Below the pieces are notes generated by a model. That model was not told where the DNA came from. It searched no databases and saw only the letters and a list, made by a program, of their open reading frames with translations. A stretch of DNA of 64,000 nt from Mycolicibacterium poriferae. GTDB lineage: Bacteria > Actinomycetota > Actinomycetes > Mycobacteriales > Mycobacteriaceae. Position 1 is the stretch's first letter. Every line of letters starts with the position of its first letter. The stretch covers positions 992,001 to 1,056,000 of the forward strand of contig NZ_AP022570.1 of the NCBI RefSeq assembly GCF_010728325.1. Direction: 5' to 3'. A program made the translations under genes and the position numbers. Shown piece after piece: positions 1 through 8,681 of this stretch.

Positions 1-194
1 CTTGACCTGACCGGCGGAGTCGTCGCGTCGCAGACGAGCCACCCCAGAGGTGCCGACGTCCACGCGGGTACTGCGCAATTCGATTCTCGGTCGAGAGCTT
101 TCCCCGGGGTTCAGTAACGTGCCGGACTGTGGACACACCTGCGGAGGAAAGAAAAAGCCGGTGGGCGGGTGCAGCGTGCGCTGGCGGACATCCG
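1..194. other. left-edge stretch without a recognisable gene
   Basis: No reading frame here shows a recognisable protein. The only open frame crosses the tRNA gene and has no family resemblance. It may hold the end of a gene beyond the left edge, or the region downstream of the tRNA, which is read leftwards. Confidence 0.4.
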
Positions 195-268
195 TGGAGC
201 CGATGACGGGAATCGAACCCGCGTATTCAGCTTGGGAAGCTGATGTTCTGCCATTGAACTACATCGGC
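195..268 (-). tRNA. tRNA-Gly (anticodon CCC)
   Basis: Reading the minus strand from 268 gives a full cloverleaf. The 7-bp acceptor stem pairs GCCGATG with CATCGGC, followed by discriminator T and an encoded CCA at 197-195. The anticodon stem TCAGC/GCTGA encloses the 7-nt loop TTCCCAA, so the anticodon is CCC and decodes GGG. The T-arm has the usual GGTTCGATTCC form. A tRNA-Gly just upstream of dcd matches the arrangement I recall in M. tuberculosis. The anticodon was read by hand from the stem alignment. Confidence 0.93.
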
Positions 269-302
269 CTGGTCGAACAGAAAGGCTAGCACCCCCGCGG
301 CG

Positions 303-998
303 TCAGCTTGCGCCGGTCAGGCCTTCCACGTCGATCACCTCGCCGCGGTTGATGCTCACCCAGTCCCGGCCGTCGAGATACGGGCGCAGGGACTGCCCGA
401 TCAGTTCGGCGTCGACGGCGGTCTTGGGGCGCTGCAGCTCGTAGACGTGGGGCAGCGCGGCCATGCCCGTCACCACGTCCCACAGCCGCAGCGCGTCGGC
501 CCCGCTCGGCGGATCCACCAGCACCGGCCCGAACAGACACTGCCCGTCGAGGAACAGCGTCGGCACTCCGTACCCCCCGGCGTCGAGCACCCGCTGATGA
601 TCGGCGCGCACGTCGTCATGCGTGGACGGATCCTCGAGCGCCTGATTGAGCAGCCCGGCGTCGACGCCGATGTCGGTCAGCAGCCGCCGCGCCACCTCGG
701 GATCGTGGGGCTTGCCGCCCAGCGTGTGCAGTTCACGGCCGATCACGGCGTACCACCGATCCAGCAGGGCCGGATCGCGGCGTCGCAGCAGCGCCCCGAC
801 GCGCATCAGCGACCAGCCGTAAGACCACTCCCGCTCCCACGGGTGCTTCTTGCCCTCGACCCGGTTGACCTCTTCGAGGGAGAAGAATCGCCAGGTCACC
901 TCGAGGCCTGTCTGGTTGCGGACATCGCGGATCCACAGTGAGGTCTGATACGCGAACGGGCACATGGGGTCGAAGTGGAAATCGACGCTGGTGGTCAT
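303..998 (-). CDS. DsbA-family / mycothiol-dependent nitroreductase-like protein
   Basis: This is a 231-aa thioredoxin-fold protein of the DsbA/FrnE type, resembling the mycobacterial Rv2466c family of mycothiol-dependent oxidoreductases. The N-terminal DPMCPFAY segment corresponds to the family active site (DPLCPWC in Rv2466c). A cis-Pro region GVPTLFLDG lies near residue 165, followed by FGPVLVDPP, typical of the family. The active-site Cys13 is present but the second Cys of CPxC is replaced by Ala16, so the enzyme would act as a monothiol, if it is active. No signal peptide is seen, so it is cytosolic. The ATG at 998 is the natural start and is divergent from dcd 36 bp away. Confidence 0.82.
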   Translation of the reverse strand: MTTSVDFHFDPMCPFAYQTSLWIRDVRNQTGLEVTWRFFSLEEVNRVEGKKHPWEREWSYGWSLMRVGALLRRRDPALLDRWYAVIGRELHTLGGKPHDPEVARRLLTDIGVDAGLLNQALEDPSTHDDVRADHQRVLDAGGYGVPTLFLDGQCLFGPVLVDPPSGADALRLWDVVTGMAALPHVYELQRPKTAVDAELIGQSLRPYLDGRDWVSINRGEVIDVEGLTGAS

Positions 999-1034
999 GG
1001 TTCGAGCATCCCACTCGGCGGCTACGCTCGTGCC

Positions 1035-1607
1035 GTGCTGCTCTCAGACCGCGACATCCGGGCCGAGATCGACGCCGGCAGGCTCGGCATCGACCCGTTC
1101 GACGACAGCCTGATCCAGCCGTCCAGCGTCGACGTCCGGCTGGACAACCTGTTCCGGGTCTTCAACAACACCCGCTACACCCACATCGACCCGGCGCAGC
1201 GCCAAGACGACCTGACCTCGCTGGTGGAGCCCAAGGAGGGCGAGCCGTTCGTGCTGCATCCGGGCGAGTTCGTGCTCGGTGCGACGCTGGAGCGGTGCAC
1301 GCTGCCCGACGACCTGGCCGGCCGCCTGGAGGGCAAGTCGTCGCTGGGACGGCTGGGTCTGCTCACCCACTCCACCGCCGGGTTCATCGACCCCGGCTTC
1401 TCCGGGCACATCACCCTCGAACTGTCCAACGTCGCCAACCTGCCCATCACGCTGTGGCCGGGCATGAAGATCGGTCAGCTGTGTCTGTTGCGGCTGACCA
1501 GCCCCGCCGAGCACCCGTACGGCAGCGACCGGGTGGGCTCGAAATATCAGGGCCAGCGCGGCCCGACCCCGTCGCGGTCGTATCAGAACTTCATCAAGAC
1601 CAGCTGA
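1035..1607 (+). CDS. dcd: dCTP deaminase (probably bifunctional dCTP deaminase/dUTPase)
   Basis: The 190-aa protein is nearly colinear with M. tuberculosis Dcd. It starts at GTG 1035 ([12 protein letters not shown]) rather than at an upstream ATG, which gives the family's exact length. Key blocks are [15 protein letters not shown] (97-110), [18 protein letters not shown] (113-130, with the catalytic Glu129) and the C-terminal [16 protein letters not shown] that closes over the nucleotide. The enzyme deaminates dCTP. The mycobacterial form also hydrolyses dUTP, giving dUMP directly for thymidylate synthesis. It is a cytosolic trimer. It lies upstream of udgA as in M. tuberculosis, with one extra gene between. 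Confidence 0.96.
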   Translation: MLLSDRDIRAEIDAGRLGIDPFDDSLIQPSSVDVRLDNLFRVFNNTRYTHIDPAQRQDDLTSLVEPKEGEPFVLHPGEFVLGATLERCTLPDDLAGRLEGKSSLGRLGLLTHSTAGFIDPGFSGHITLELSNVANLPITLWPGMKIGQLCLLRLTSPAEHPYGSDRVGSKYQGQRGPTPSRSYQNFIKTS

Positions 1608-1811
1608 CGAACACGTCACAGCCGGGACTCGGCTGCCGCTTGTAGAGTCGGTGCCACCGGCGTACCGAACCATATTTGCGTCGCCGTCAGCTAACACGCC
1701 GACGGTGTAACGCAGCGGCTGGTCACGGCGATGAAGTACTAGTTGCGGGCTCGCCGTGTGCGGCGCGGCCGGAACTTCCAGGCACAGGCAGCAAACAATA
1801 TTGGAGGGCCG

Positions 1812-3494
1812 GTGGACATCGTATTAGGTGTGTCGATGACACCTACGACGGTCCGCATGGTGCTGGTCGAGGGCGAGAACGCCGACGGGGTCACCGTCGA
1901 CCACGACGTCTTCGACGTGGCATCGGCAGACGACTCGGCAAACGCCGCCGAGCAGGTGGTCTCGGCGGTGCTGGGCACCAGGGAGAGTGCGGAGACCGGC
2001 GGACATCATCTGCGCTCGATCGGCGTCACGTGGAGTGACCACACCGCGGCGACTGCGCTGCGCGACGCGCTGGCCCGGCACGGCATCGACGACGTCATGC
2101 TCGTCTCGGAAGGCCATGCCGCCGCCTCGCTGGCGCAGGCCGTGGGCCGAGCGGTCGGATACGAGAAGACCGCGCTGCTGTTCGTCGACCGCGACACCGC
2201 CACGCTGTCGGTGGTGCAGACCGACGACGGTTCGGTGGTCAAGGTGCTCAGCCGCAGCCTGCACAGCGCCGACGCGATGGCGGTGCTCACCGAGCTCGCC
2301 GGCGCGGTCACCGCTCAGCAGTCTGCGCCGCAGGCCATGTTCGTCGTCGGATCCGGTGTCGACATCGCCTCGGTGAAGGCGCACCTCGAGCATCTGGTCT
2401 CCATTCCCGTCAACGCGCCCGAGGACGCGGAGCTGGCGTTGGCCCGGGGGGCGGCGTTGGCCAGTGCGTCGGCGCCGGCGTTCGAAGCCACCACCGTGGG
2501 CCTGGCCTACTCGCAGGACCCGGACGGTCCGACCGCGGGATCGGTGTACGCCGCTGCGGCCGCCGACACCCAACTGGCGCCGGCAACGGGCGAGCCAGAC
2601 GAGGTCGACGAGGTCGACGAGTATGCCCCGACCGCGGCCCGCGCCGTCGAGGACGACCGCAAGCCGTTCCTGCTGGTGGGCAGTGCCTTGACGTCGATCT
2701 TCGTCGTCGGTGTCGTCGCACTGGCGATCTCGCTGGCGGTCAGCATCCGCCCGACCGCCGATCAGCGGCCCAGCCCGGCCCAGAGCGCCATCGTGCCGAG
2801 CAGCCAGGTCCCCGCGCCCGCGCCGGTGGAGGAGGCCGTGCAACTGCCACCCGAGCAGCCCTCGGCCGAGACGATCAAGCCGCCGGTGCCCGTCGTGCAG
2901 GAGGCGCCGCAGCAGGCTCCGCGGACCGTCTACGTGGAACGCCAACCCGCGCCTGCGCCCGCCGCCCCGCCGCCGGCACCCGCCCCGGCCGCGCCGCCGC
3001 CGGCACCCCCGCCGCCGGTGGTTGCCCCGGTCGTGGTGCCGCCGCCGGTGGTCGTGGCGCCGCAGCCGCAGTGGCCCGACTGGCAACCGCCGCGCCGGAT
3101 CTGGGAGTGGCCCAGCCAGCGTGACGACGACGGTGACGACGATTCCGAGCTGCCGACCCGGACCGTGGAGCCGACGCGCACCGCAGAACCCACCAGGACC
3201 TCGGCGCCGCAGCCCACCTACACCCAGGCGCCACAGCCGACCCGCACGCAGACGCAGGCACCGCAGGTGCCCGAGGTGCCGCAGTGGCCGCAGTGGCCCG
3301 GCAGCGGCTCGGGTTCCGGCTCGGGGTCGGGCAGCGGCTCAGGCTCGGGGAGCGGCTCGGGTTCGAGCTCGGGCAGCTCAGGCTCCGGTGGCCGCGGCTC
3401 CGGAGACTCGGGCTCGTCGCGCAGCGGGTCCAGCGGCGTGCCCGGCGACCTCAACGGCGACGGCTGCTTCCTGGTCTTCTGCGCCAAGGACTGA
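1812..3494 (+). CDS. DUF7159-like mycobacterial membrane protein with Pro-rich and Gly-Ser repeat tail
   Basis: Function unknown. The N-terminal ~290 residues form an ASKHA-like fold typical of a mycobacterial family (VLGVSMTPTTVRMVLVEGE at the start). One membrane span follows around residues 295-320 (LVGSALTSIFVVGVVALAIS). The outer part is about 150 residues rich in Pro/Ala, then a (Gly-Ser)n stretch encoded by about 3300-3375, and the end GDLNGDGCFLVFCAKD. That end holds a DxNxDG motif like a calcium loop and two cysteines. The GTG at 1812 was chosen because GGAGGG lies just before it and the family starts with VDIVLGVS. A longer frame opens at 1743 without a ribosome site. It probably anchors an envelope-facing tail to a cytosolic domain. 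Confidence 0.75.
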   Translation: MDIVLGVSMTPTTVRMVLVEGENADGVTVDHDVFDVASADDSANAAEQVVSAVLGTRESAETGGHHLRSIGVTWSDHTAATALRDALARHGIDDVMLVSEGHAAASLAQAVGRAVGYEKTALLFVDRDTATLSVVQTDDGSVVKVLSRSLHSADAMAVLTELAGAVTAQQSAPQAMFVVGSGVDIASVKAHLEHLVSIPVNAPEDAELALARGAALASASAPAFEATTVGLAYSQDPDGPTAGSVYAAAAADTQLAPATGEPDEVDEVDEYAPTAARAVEDDRKPFLLVGSALTSIFVVGVVALAISLAVSIRPTADQRPSPAQSAIVPSSQVPAPAPVEEAVQLPPEQPSAETIKPPVPVVQEAPQQAPRTVYVERQPAPAPAAPPPAPAPAAPPPAPPPPVVAPVVVPPPVVVAPQPQWPDWQPPRRIWEWPSQRDDDGDDDSELPTRTVEPTRTAEPTRTSAPQPTYTQAPQPTRTQTQAPQVPEVPQWPQWPGSGSGSGSGSGSGSGSGSGSGSSSGSSGSGGRGSGDSGSSRSGSSGVPGDLNGDGCFLVFCAKD

Positions 3495-3666
3495 CACCGG
3501 CCTGATCGACGCCGCCAGCGTGCACGCACGGTAGTTGTGAGTACGGCGGAGCTACCGTGGCTGCACCCTCGCGGCCAGAGTTCGGCCAGAGTTCGTCACC
3601 CGCTGTTGGTCTGGCGATCAGTGTCGCGTAGCAACCCGATCATCGGGGCTCCCTATAGAGGGCGGT

Positions 3667-5007
3667 ATGCGATGCACTGTGTTCGGGACGGGATACCTCG
3701 GCGCCACCCACGCCGTCGGAATGGCCGAGCTCGGTCACGACGTGATCGGCGTCGACATCGATCCCGGCAAGATCGCCAAACTGGGCGGCGGGGACGTGCC
3801 GTTCTACGAACCCGGTCTGCGGGAGATGCTGCAGCGCAACATCTCCGCCGGGCGGCTGCGGTTCACCACCGACTACGCGGAGGCGGCCGAGTTCGCTGAC
3901 GTGCACTTCCTGGGCGTGGGGACGCCGCAGAAAAAGGGGGAGTACGCCGCCGACCTGCGCCACGTCTACGCCGTCATCGACGCCCTCGTCCCGCAGCTGC
4001 GCCGTGACGCGGTGATCATCGGCAAGTCCACCGTCCCGGTGGGCACCGCCGCCGCCCTGGGCGCGCACGCCCGAGACCTGGCACCGGACGGTGTGACGGT
4101 GGAGGTGGCGTGGAACCCGGAGTTCCTGCGCGAGGGTTTCGCCATCCACGACACACTGCATCCCGACCGCATCGTGCTCGGCGTGCAACGCGACTCGAGA
4201 CTGGCCGAGGAGGCGGTCCGCGACCTCTACGCCGCGCTGCTGGCCGACGGGGTGCCGTTCCTGCTCACCGACCTGCAGACCGCCGAGCTGGTCAAGGTCT
4301 CCGCCAATGCCTTTCTGGCGACCAAGATCTCGTTCATCAACGCGATCTCGGAGGTGTGCGAAGCCGTCGACGCCGACGTCACGCTGCTGGCCGACGCGCT
4401 GGGCTACGACGCGCGTATCGGTCGCCGCTTCCTCAACGCCGGCCTCGGGTTCGGCGGTGGCTGCCTGCCCAAGGACATCCGCGCATTCATGGCCCGCGCC
4501 GGCGAACTTGGCGCCAACCACGCGCTGACCTTCCTGCGCGAAGTGGACAGCATCAACATGCGCCGGCGCACCCGGATGGTGGAGTTGACCACCAAAGCGT
4601 GTGGCGGCTCGCTGTTGGGCGCCAACATCGCCGTGCTGGGTGCCGCTTTCAAGCCCGAGTCCGACGACGTGCGCGACTCGCCGGCCCTCAACGTCGCCGG
4701 CATGCTGCAACTCAACGGGGCCACCGTCAACGTCTACGACCCCAAGGCGATGGACAACTCCCGCACCGTGTTTCCGACGCTGACCTACGCCACCTCCGCC
4801 GTGGAGGCCTGCGACCGAGCCGACGCGGTGCTGGTGCTCACCGAATGGCCGGAATTCGTCGGCCTCGACCCGGCCGCGCTGGCCGACACCGTCCGGGCGA
4901 AAGTCGTTGTCGACGGCCGTAACTGCCTCGACGTGGCGCGCTGGTTGCAGGCCGGCTGGCGGGTGTACGCGCTGGGCCGCTCCATCGGGGAACCGTCCGC
5001 GGCGTAG
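3667..5007 (+). CDS. udgA: UDP-glucose 6-dehydrogenase
   Basis: This 446-aa protein oxidises UDP-glucose to UDP-glucuronate with two NAD+, for cell-wall and capsule sugars. The N-terminal Rossmann motif GTGYLG is at residues 7-12 and is followed by the acidic VDIDPGKI. The middle holds KLSAN-type helices (LVKVSANAFLATKISFIN). The catalytic cysteine is Cys266 in GFGGGCLPKDI. The C-terminal nucleotide-sugar domain ends at 446 with FKPESDDVRDSPAL. Length and order match M. tuberculosis Rv0322 (udgA), also near dcd. The start ATG has GAGGG a few bases upstream. Confidence 0.93.
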   Translation: MRCTVFGTGYLGATHAVGMAELGHDVIGVDIDPGKIAKLGGGDVPFYEPGLREMLQRNISAGRLRFTTDYAEAAEFADVHFLGVGTPQKKGEYAADLRHVYAVIDALVPQLRRDAVIIGKSTVPVGTAAALGAHARDLAPDGVTVEVAWNPEFLREGFAIHDTLHPDRIVLGVQRDSRLAEEAVRDLYAALLADGVPFLLTDLQTAELVKVSANAFLATKISFINAISEVCEAVDADVTLLADALGYDARIGRRFLNAGLGFGGGCLPKDIRAFMARAGELGANHALTFLREVDSINMRRRTRMVELTTKACGGSLLGANIAVLGAAFKPESDDVRDSPALNVAGMLQLNGATVNVYDPKAMDNSRTVFPTLTYATSAVEACDRADAVLVLTEWPEFVGLDPAALADTVRAKVVVDGRNCLDVARWLQAGWRVYALGRSIGEPSAA

Positions 5008-5016
5008 CGTCGCGGC

Positions 5017-5340
5017 ATGACCGTCTACGCGCTGAATCTGTTCGATGTCGCCGACCGCGACGAGTACCTGGCCTATTCGAAGCGCTCGCCGGCCGAGGTC
5101 GCCAAGCACGGCGGTCGGGTCGTCGCGCTGGGCAAGTTCCGCGAGTCGATGACCGGCGACATCGAACCGCGCACCGTGCTGATCCTGGTCGAGTGGGACT
5201 CCAAGGAGGCCTTCGACAGCTACTGCAACGACCCCGAGCTGGCCGACCTGCACGCCCACCGCGAGAACGGGTCGTCGTCCTACATCTGGCACCTGTTCGA
5301 TCGCTTGGACGACTTGCGTCCCGTGCTTAAGCTCGAGTGA
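5017..5340 (+). CDS. DUF1330 family small protein
   Basis: The 107-aa protein has the DUF1330 pattern: YALNLFDVADRDEYLAYSKRS, then GGRVVALGKF and a central LVEWDSKEAFDSYCNDPE. This is a ferredoxin-like dimeric alpha/beta barrel. No catalytic role is established for the family. Its stop overlaps the start of the following P450 (TGATG), so the two are probably translated together. It could be a small partner or heme/oxidation-related accessory protein, but that is inference from the neighbour only. Confidence 0.75.
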   Translation: MTVYALNLFDVADRDEYLAYSKRSPAEVAKHGGRVVALGKFRESMTGDIEPRTVLILVEWDSKEAFDSYCNDPELADLHAHRENGSSSYIWHLFDRLDDLRPVLKLE

Positions 5341-6680
5341 TGGCAGCTGATCGATTTCGCCAGCGAATCCGCTGGGTGGCCCTGCACGGGGTGATCCGCG
5401 GCCTGTCCAAGTTCGCGATGCGGCGCAGCGGAGACCCGCAGGCCAGGCTGATCGCCGACCCGCAGGTGCGCGCGGATCCGGCCGCGTTCGCCGACGAACT
5501 GCGCGCCCAGGGGCCCGTCGTCCGGTGCCGCGCGGTGCTGATGACCGTCGACCACGGGGTGGCCAACGAGCTGTTGCGCTCCGACGACTTCCGGGTCTCG
5601 TCGCTGGGTGCCGGTCTGCCGACACCGCTGCGCTGGATCAACGAGAAGACCAATCCGGGGCTGCTGCATCCGATCGAGCCGCCGTCGCTGTTGTCGATCG
5701 AGCCGCCGGACCACACCCGCTGCCGCAAACTGGTGTCCTCGGTGTTCACCACGCGGGCGGTCAATGCGCTGCGCGACCGCGTGCAGCAGACCGCCGACGA
5801 GCTGCTCGACAAGCTGGCCGACGAGTCCGGGGACGACGTGGTCGACATCGTCGAGCGGTACTGCTCGCAGCTTCCGGTGGCAGTGATCAGCGACATCCTC
5901 GGCGTGCCGGAAAGCGACCGCCAGCACATCCTGCGGTTCGGGGAACTTGGTGCCCCGAGCCTGGACATCGGGTTGTCCTGGCAGCAGTACATGCAGGTCC
6001 ACGAGGGTCTGGTCGGCTTCAACACCTGGCTGACGGGGCATCTGGAGCGTCTGCGCCGCGACCCGGGTGACGACCTGATGAGCCAGCTGATCCAGGCCAG
6101 CCAGGCCTCCGACGAGGCCGCCCGGCTTTCGGAACGCGAGTTGCAGGCCACCGCCGGTCTGGTGCTGGCCGCCGGCTTCGAAACCACCGTGAACCTCCTC
6201 GGCAATGGGATCCGGATGCTGCTGGACACCCCCGAGCACCTCGATACGCTGGCCGCCCGCCCGGAGCTGTGGCCGACGGCGGTCGAGGAGATCCTGCGGC
6301 TGGACTCCCCGGTGCAGATGAGTGCCCGCTTCGCGCGCCGGGACGTCGAGGTGGCCGGGACCCCGATCGAGCGCGGTGAGCTCGTCATCATCTATCTGGC
6401 CGGCGCCAACCGCGACCCCCAGGTGTTCGCCGACCCGCACCGCTTCGACGTCGAACGCGACAACGCCGGTAAGCATCTCTCCTTCTCCGGGGGCCGGCAC
6501 TTCTGCCTGGGGGCGGCGCTGGCCCGCGCCGAGGGTGAGGTCGGCCTGCGCACGTTCTTCGAGCGTTACCCGGACGCCCGGCTGGCCGGGGCGGGCAGCC
6601 GCCGCGACACCCGGGTGCTGCGGGGTTGGTCGACATTGCCGATCAGGCTCGGCGCGGCCCGCGCCGCGATAGGTTCGTGA
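5340..6680 (+). CDS. cytochrome P450
   Basis: This soluble bacterial class I P450 has 446 aa. The I-helix oxygen-binding motif is AAGFETT, the ExxR of helix K is EEILR, and the heme signature FSGGRHFCLGAAL places the iron ligand at Cys389. Substrate and CYP family cannot be assigned from sequence alone. Two in-frame starts, GTG 5337 and ATG 5340, lie across the DUF1330 stop; the ATG gives a 1-base overlap. Its electrons would come from ferredoxin genes outside the window. Downstream genes continue in the same direction almost without gaps, suggesting one operon from udgA to rmlA. Confidence 0.92.
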   Translation: MAADRFRQRIRWVALHGVIRGLSKFAMRRSGDPQARLIADPQVRADPAAFADELRAQGPVVRCRAVLMTVDHGVANELLRSDDFRVSSLGAGLPTPLRWINEKTNPGLLHPIEPPSLLSIEPPDHTRCRKLVSSVFTTRAVNALRDRVQQTADELLDKLADESGDDVVDIVERYCSQLPVAVISDILGVPESDRQHILRFGELGAPSLDIGLSWQQYMQVHEGLVGFNTWLTGHLERLRRDPGDDLMSQLIQASQASDEAARLSERELQATAGLVLAAGFETTVNLLGNGIRMLLDTPEHLDTLAARPELWPTAVEEILRLDSPVQMSARFARRDVEVAGTPIERGELVIIYLAGANRDPQVFADPHRFDVERDNAGKHLSFSGGRHFCLGAALARAEGEVGLRTFFERYPDARLAGAGSRRDTRVLRGWSTLPIRLGAARAAIGS

Positions 6681-6681
6681 G

Positions 6682-7428
6682 GTGGATTTTCGGGCAGCGC
6701 TGCTCGAGCAGACTCGGGCATTCGGGGACCTGATCAAATCGGGTGACCGGGACACCCCGGTGCCCACGTGCGGGGACTGGACCCTGGAGAAGTTGTTCCG
6801 CCACGTCGGGCGCGGGAACCGCTGGGCCGCGCAGATCATCATCGACCGCCGCAACGAGCCCCTCGACCCCCGCGACGTGCCCGACGGGCGCCCGCCCGAC
6901 GATCGCGACGCGGCCGCCCAGTGGCTCGACAGCGGTGCACAGATGGTCCTCGACGCCGTCGACCGGGTGGGTTCCGACACCCGGGTGTGGACCTTCCTCG
7001 GCCCGCGCCCGGCAGGCTGGTGGATCCGGCGGCGCCTGCACGAAGCGACCGTGCACCGCGCCGACGCCGCGATGGCGCTCGGCACGGACTACGACCTGTC
7101 CCCGGAGTTGTCCGGTGATGCGCTGAGCGAGTGGATCGAGCGCACCTGCGTCGCCCGTCGGCATCCACCGCGGCTGGACCGCGGTCAGTCCATCCACCTG
7201 CACGCCACCGAGGAAGCGCTCGGGCCGACGGGCGAGTGGACGATCGTCCACGACGAGGACGGCGTCGGTTGGTCGCACAGCCACAGCAAGGGCAGTGTCG
7301 CGTTGCGTGGACCCGTCACCGAGCTGCTGTTGGCGACCGTGCGGCGCAAGACCGCGGCCGACGCCGGGCTGCAGGTGTTCGGCGACACCGCGGTGTGGGA
7401 TGCCTGGCTGGCCAGCACGCCCTACTGA
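6682..7428 (+). CDS. maleylpyruvate isomerase family mycothiol-dependent protein (DinB-like)
   Basis: This 248-aa protein belongs to the DinB/YfiT-like four-helix fold family that in actinobacteria uses mycothiol. The N-terminal helix bundle carries the metal-ligand type motifs CGDWTLEKLFRHVGRGNRW and HEATVHRADAAMALG, with the His residues expected to bind a divalent metal. The C-terminal part from about residue 165 resembles the MDMPI C-terminal domain. The substrate is unknown. The start is GTG at 6682, one base after the P450 stop, so translation is likely coupled. Confidence 0.8.
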   Translation: MDFRAALLEQTRAFGDLIKSGDRDTPVPTCGDWTLEKLFRHVGRGNRWAAQIIIDRRNEPLDPRDVPDGRPPDDRDAAAQWLDSGAQMVLDAVDRVGSDTRVWTFLGPRPAGWWIRRRLHEATVHRADAAMALGTDYDLSPELSGDALSEWIERTCVARRHPPRLDRGQSIHLHATEEALGPTGEWTIVHDEDGVGWSHSHSKGSVALRGPVTELLLATVRRKTAADAGLQVFGDTAVWDAWLASTPY

Positions 7429-7446
7429 GCCGCCTATGCTCCGAGC

Positions 7447-7815
7447 ATGACCACTTCCGAGATGGCCACCGTCCTTGCCTGGCACGACGCGCTGAACGCC
7501 GGTGACGTCGACACCCTGCTGTCGCTGTCCAGCGACGACATCGAGATCGGCGATCCGCACGGCGCGGCCCAGGGCCACCAGGCGCTGCGGGACTGGGCCG
7601 AGAAGCTCGACTACAAGCTCGAACCCGGCCGGGTCTACGTTCACGACGGTGTCGTCGTCGTGGAGCAGCGCGTCGTGTCGGTCACCGGCGAGGCCGGTCC
7701 GGGAGCCTCGGCGTTCCGGGTGGTCCACGACCATGTCACGTCGATGTTCCGGCACGACGACCTCGACGCCGCCCTGGCCGCCACCGAGCTGACCGATGAG
7801 GATCTCGTGAGCTGA
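7447..7815 (+). CDS. nuclear transport factor 2 / SnoaL-like protein
   Basis: This small NTF2-like cone-fold protein has 122 aa. The pattern [31 protein letters not shown] followed by [13 protein letters not shown] is characteristic of SnoaL-like domains. Members are isomerases, hydratases or stress-related binding proteins; which applies here is not visible. It ends in TGA overlapping the ATG of rmlA by one base, so it belongs to the same transcript. Confidence 0.78.
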   Translation: MTTSEMATVLAWHDALNAGDVDTLLSLSSDDIEIGDPHGAAQGHQALRDWAEKLDYKLEPGRVYVHDGVVVVEQRVVSVTGEAGPGASAFRVVHDHVTSMFRHDDLDAALAATELTDEDLVS

Positions 7816-8678
7816 TGCGCGGCCTCATCCTGGCCGGCGGGTCGGGCACCCGGCTGTATCCCATCACCAAGGGGGTCAGCAAGCAGCTGCTGCCCGTGTA
7901 CGACAAACCGCTGATCTACTACCCGCTGTGCACGCTGATGATGGCCGGCATCCGCGACATCCAGGTGATCACCACCGCGCATGACGCGCCGGCATTCCAT
8001 CGGCTGCTCGGCGACGGATCGGCGTTCGGGGTCCACCTGAGCTACGCGGTGCAGGATCAGCCCGACGGGCTGGCCCAGGCGTTCGTCATCGGCGCCGACC
8101 ACATCGGCACCGACTCGGTGGCGCTTGTGTTGGGGGACAACATCTTCTACGGGCCCGGACTCGGTACCGGTCTGCGCCGATTCCAGAATGTCTCCGGCGG
8201 TGCGATCTTCGCGTACTGGGTGGCCAACCCGTCGGCCTACGGTGTCGTCGACTTCGCCCCCGACGGCACCGCGCTGTCGCTGGAGGAGAAGCCCGCCACA
8301 CCCAAGTCCCACTACGCCGTGCCCGGCCTGTACTTCTACGACAACGACGTGATCGAGATCGCCCGCGCGCTCGGCAAATCCGCGCGCGGCGAGTACGAGA
8401 TCACCGAGATCAACCAGACCTACCTCGACCAGGGCCGGTTGTCGGTGGAGGTGCTCGCGCGCGGCACCGCCTGGCTGGACACCGGCACCTTCGACTCACT
8501 TTTGGATGCAGGCGATTTCGTGCGCACGATCGAACGCCGGCAGGGGCTGAAGATCAGTGTGCCCGAGGAGGTCGCCTGGCGGGTCGGGTTCATCGACGAC
8601 GAGGCGCTGGCCGCCCGGGCCCAGACCCTGCTGAAGTCCGGCTACGGGCAGTACCTGCTGGACCTGCTGGAGCGTTGA
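7815..8678 (+). CDS. rmlA: glucose-1-phosphate thymidylyltransferase
   Basis: RmlA joins glucose-1-phosphate and dTTP to give dTDP-glucose, the first step to dTDP-rhamnose, the linker sugar between peptidoglycan and arabinogalactan and therefore essential in mycobacteria. The 287-aa length is that of the family. The signature [27 protein letters not shown] is at the N-terminus (phosphate loop and catalytic Arg/Lys), LGDNIFYG carries the metal-binding Asp, and EEKP and [10 protein letters not shown] complete the sugar site. It matches Rv0334. The ATG overlaps the preceding stop by one base. Confidence 0.96.
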   Translation: MRGLILAGGSGTRLYPITKGVSKQLLPVYDKPLIYYPLCTLMMAGIRDIQVITTAHDAPAFHRLLGDGSAFGVHLSYAVQDQPDGLAQAFVIGADHIGTDSVALVLGDNIFYGPGLGTGLRRFQNVSGGAIFAYWVANPSAYGVVDFAPDGTALSLEEKPATPKSHYAVPGLYFYDNDVIEIARALGKSARGEYEITEINQTYLDQGRLSVEVLARGTAWLDTGTFDSLLDAGDFVRTIERRQGLKISVPEEVAWRVGFIDDEALAARAQTLLKSGYGQYLLDLLER

Positions 8679-8681
8679 GGC

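Noticed and set aside
50..289. 79-aa frame across the tRNA-Gly gene
   Set aside because: It runs through a full cloverleaf on the other strand and resembles no protein family.
3300..3375. Gly-Ser coding repeat as a possible CRISPR or regulatory repeat
   Set aside because: It is a 6-bp-period coding low-complexity stretch with no spacers; no CRISPR array was seen anywhere in the window.
3654..3659. TATAGA as a -10 box giving a leaderless udgA
   Set aside because: It overlaps a GAGGG ribosome site just before the ATG, and no matching -35 was seen.
3640..5625. 661-codon open frame antisense to udgA and P450
   Set aside because: Arg/His/Gly-rich antisense frame typical of high-GC DNA; the sense genes have clear catalytic motifs.
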